Positions 22,874 to 22,959 of a DNA stretch of 22,959 bases are shown in pieces. A program made the translations under genes and the position numbers. Within the stretch, counting starts at the first letter, position 1. Every line of letters begins with the position of its first letter. Below the pieces are notes generated by a model. The model made no database searches. It saw nothing but the letters and a program-made list of their open reading frames with translations, and was not told the origin of the DNA. The stretch comes from Candidatus Dadabacteria bacterium (lineage in GTDB: Bacteria; Desulfobacterota_D; UBA1144; Nemesobacterales; CSP1-2): contig JAKEHC010000152.1 in NCBI GenBank assembly GCA_022615255.1, positions 1-22,959 on the forward strand. The letters are read 5' to 3'.

Positions 22874-22959
22874 GAGCCCTGAGCGTGTCGAAGGGCGAAG
22901 GGTCGAACCTCCTTGCTAATTCCTGAGAAGTGTGCTATTTGTGGATAGATAGATAGATA
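22874..22959. repeat. Half-element and terminal GATA microsatellite
   Basis: GAGCCCTGAGCGTGTCGAAG (22874-22893) with GGGTCGAACC behind it is a repeat arm. From about 22943 the sequence is TGGATAGATAGATAGATA to the window edge: four GATA units visible, continuing beyond. The gap 22519-22959 holds no gene that I can support. Confidence 0.6.

Overview
The window reads as chromosomal DNA of a moderately AT-rich Gram-negative-type bacterium using the standard code. It mixes housekeeping genes (purD, glmS, glmU, ssb, rpoZ, hisIE) with an export/flippase glycan cluster. Dispersed palindromes of the CATTGCGAG...CTCGCAATGACA and GTAGAGACG...CGTCTCTAC kind fill many gaps; such families are common in uncultured Deltaproteobacteria/Nitrospirota-like genomes, so I lean that way, but taxonomy cannot be fixed from this sequence. 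Layout: (1) 1-5767, all minus strand: the 5' end of purD, then (in transcription order) a macro-domain protein, a CoA-pyrophosphatase-type Nudix hydrolase, ssb, glmU and glmS. glmU and glmS abut with no gap and make UDP-GlcNAc. (2) 6003-14204: a surface-polysaccharide cluster with three GT4-type glycosyltransferases, a SAM methyltransferase, a polysaccharide pyruvyl transferase (CsaB/WcaK type), a Wzx/MOP flippase and a GT2 glycosyltransferase. Strand order is ++ ---- +, and no polymerase or priming transferase is visible. (3) 14359-17209, minus: an rpoZ-marC-hyuA unit in which hyuA lacks a hyuB partner. (4) 17577-19087: a bifunctional hisIE on plus, and two tandem FmdB-type zinc-ribbon genes on minus, one carrying an AT-rich ~77-residue insertion inside the ribbon. 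(5) 19448-21192: a crotonase that resembles methylmalonyl-CoA decarboxylase, a four-helix-bundle (S23-type) pseudogene with three lesions, and a nitroreductase. (6) 21193-22959: a hairpin-packed spacer, an exported FGE/SUMF1-fold protein, and a terminal repeat region. The observation most worth following is the C-terminus of the exported FGE-fold protein (21703-21813). Its codons, A-depletion and residue pattern look like the variable region of a diversity-generating retroelement target, yet no template repeat or reverse transcriptase is visible in the window. Second is the FmdB-like protein with a novel inserted domain. Third is the dense family of palindromes with shared outer arms and unrelated cores.
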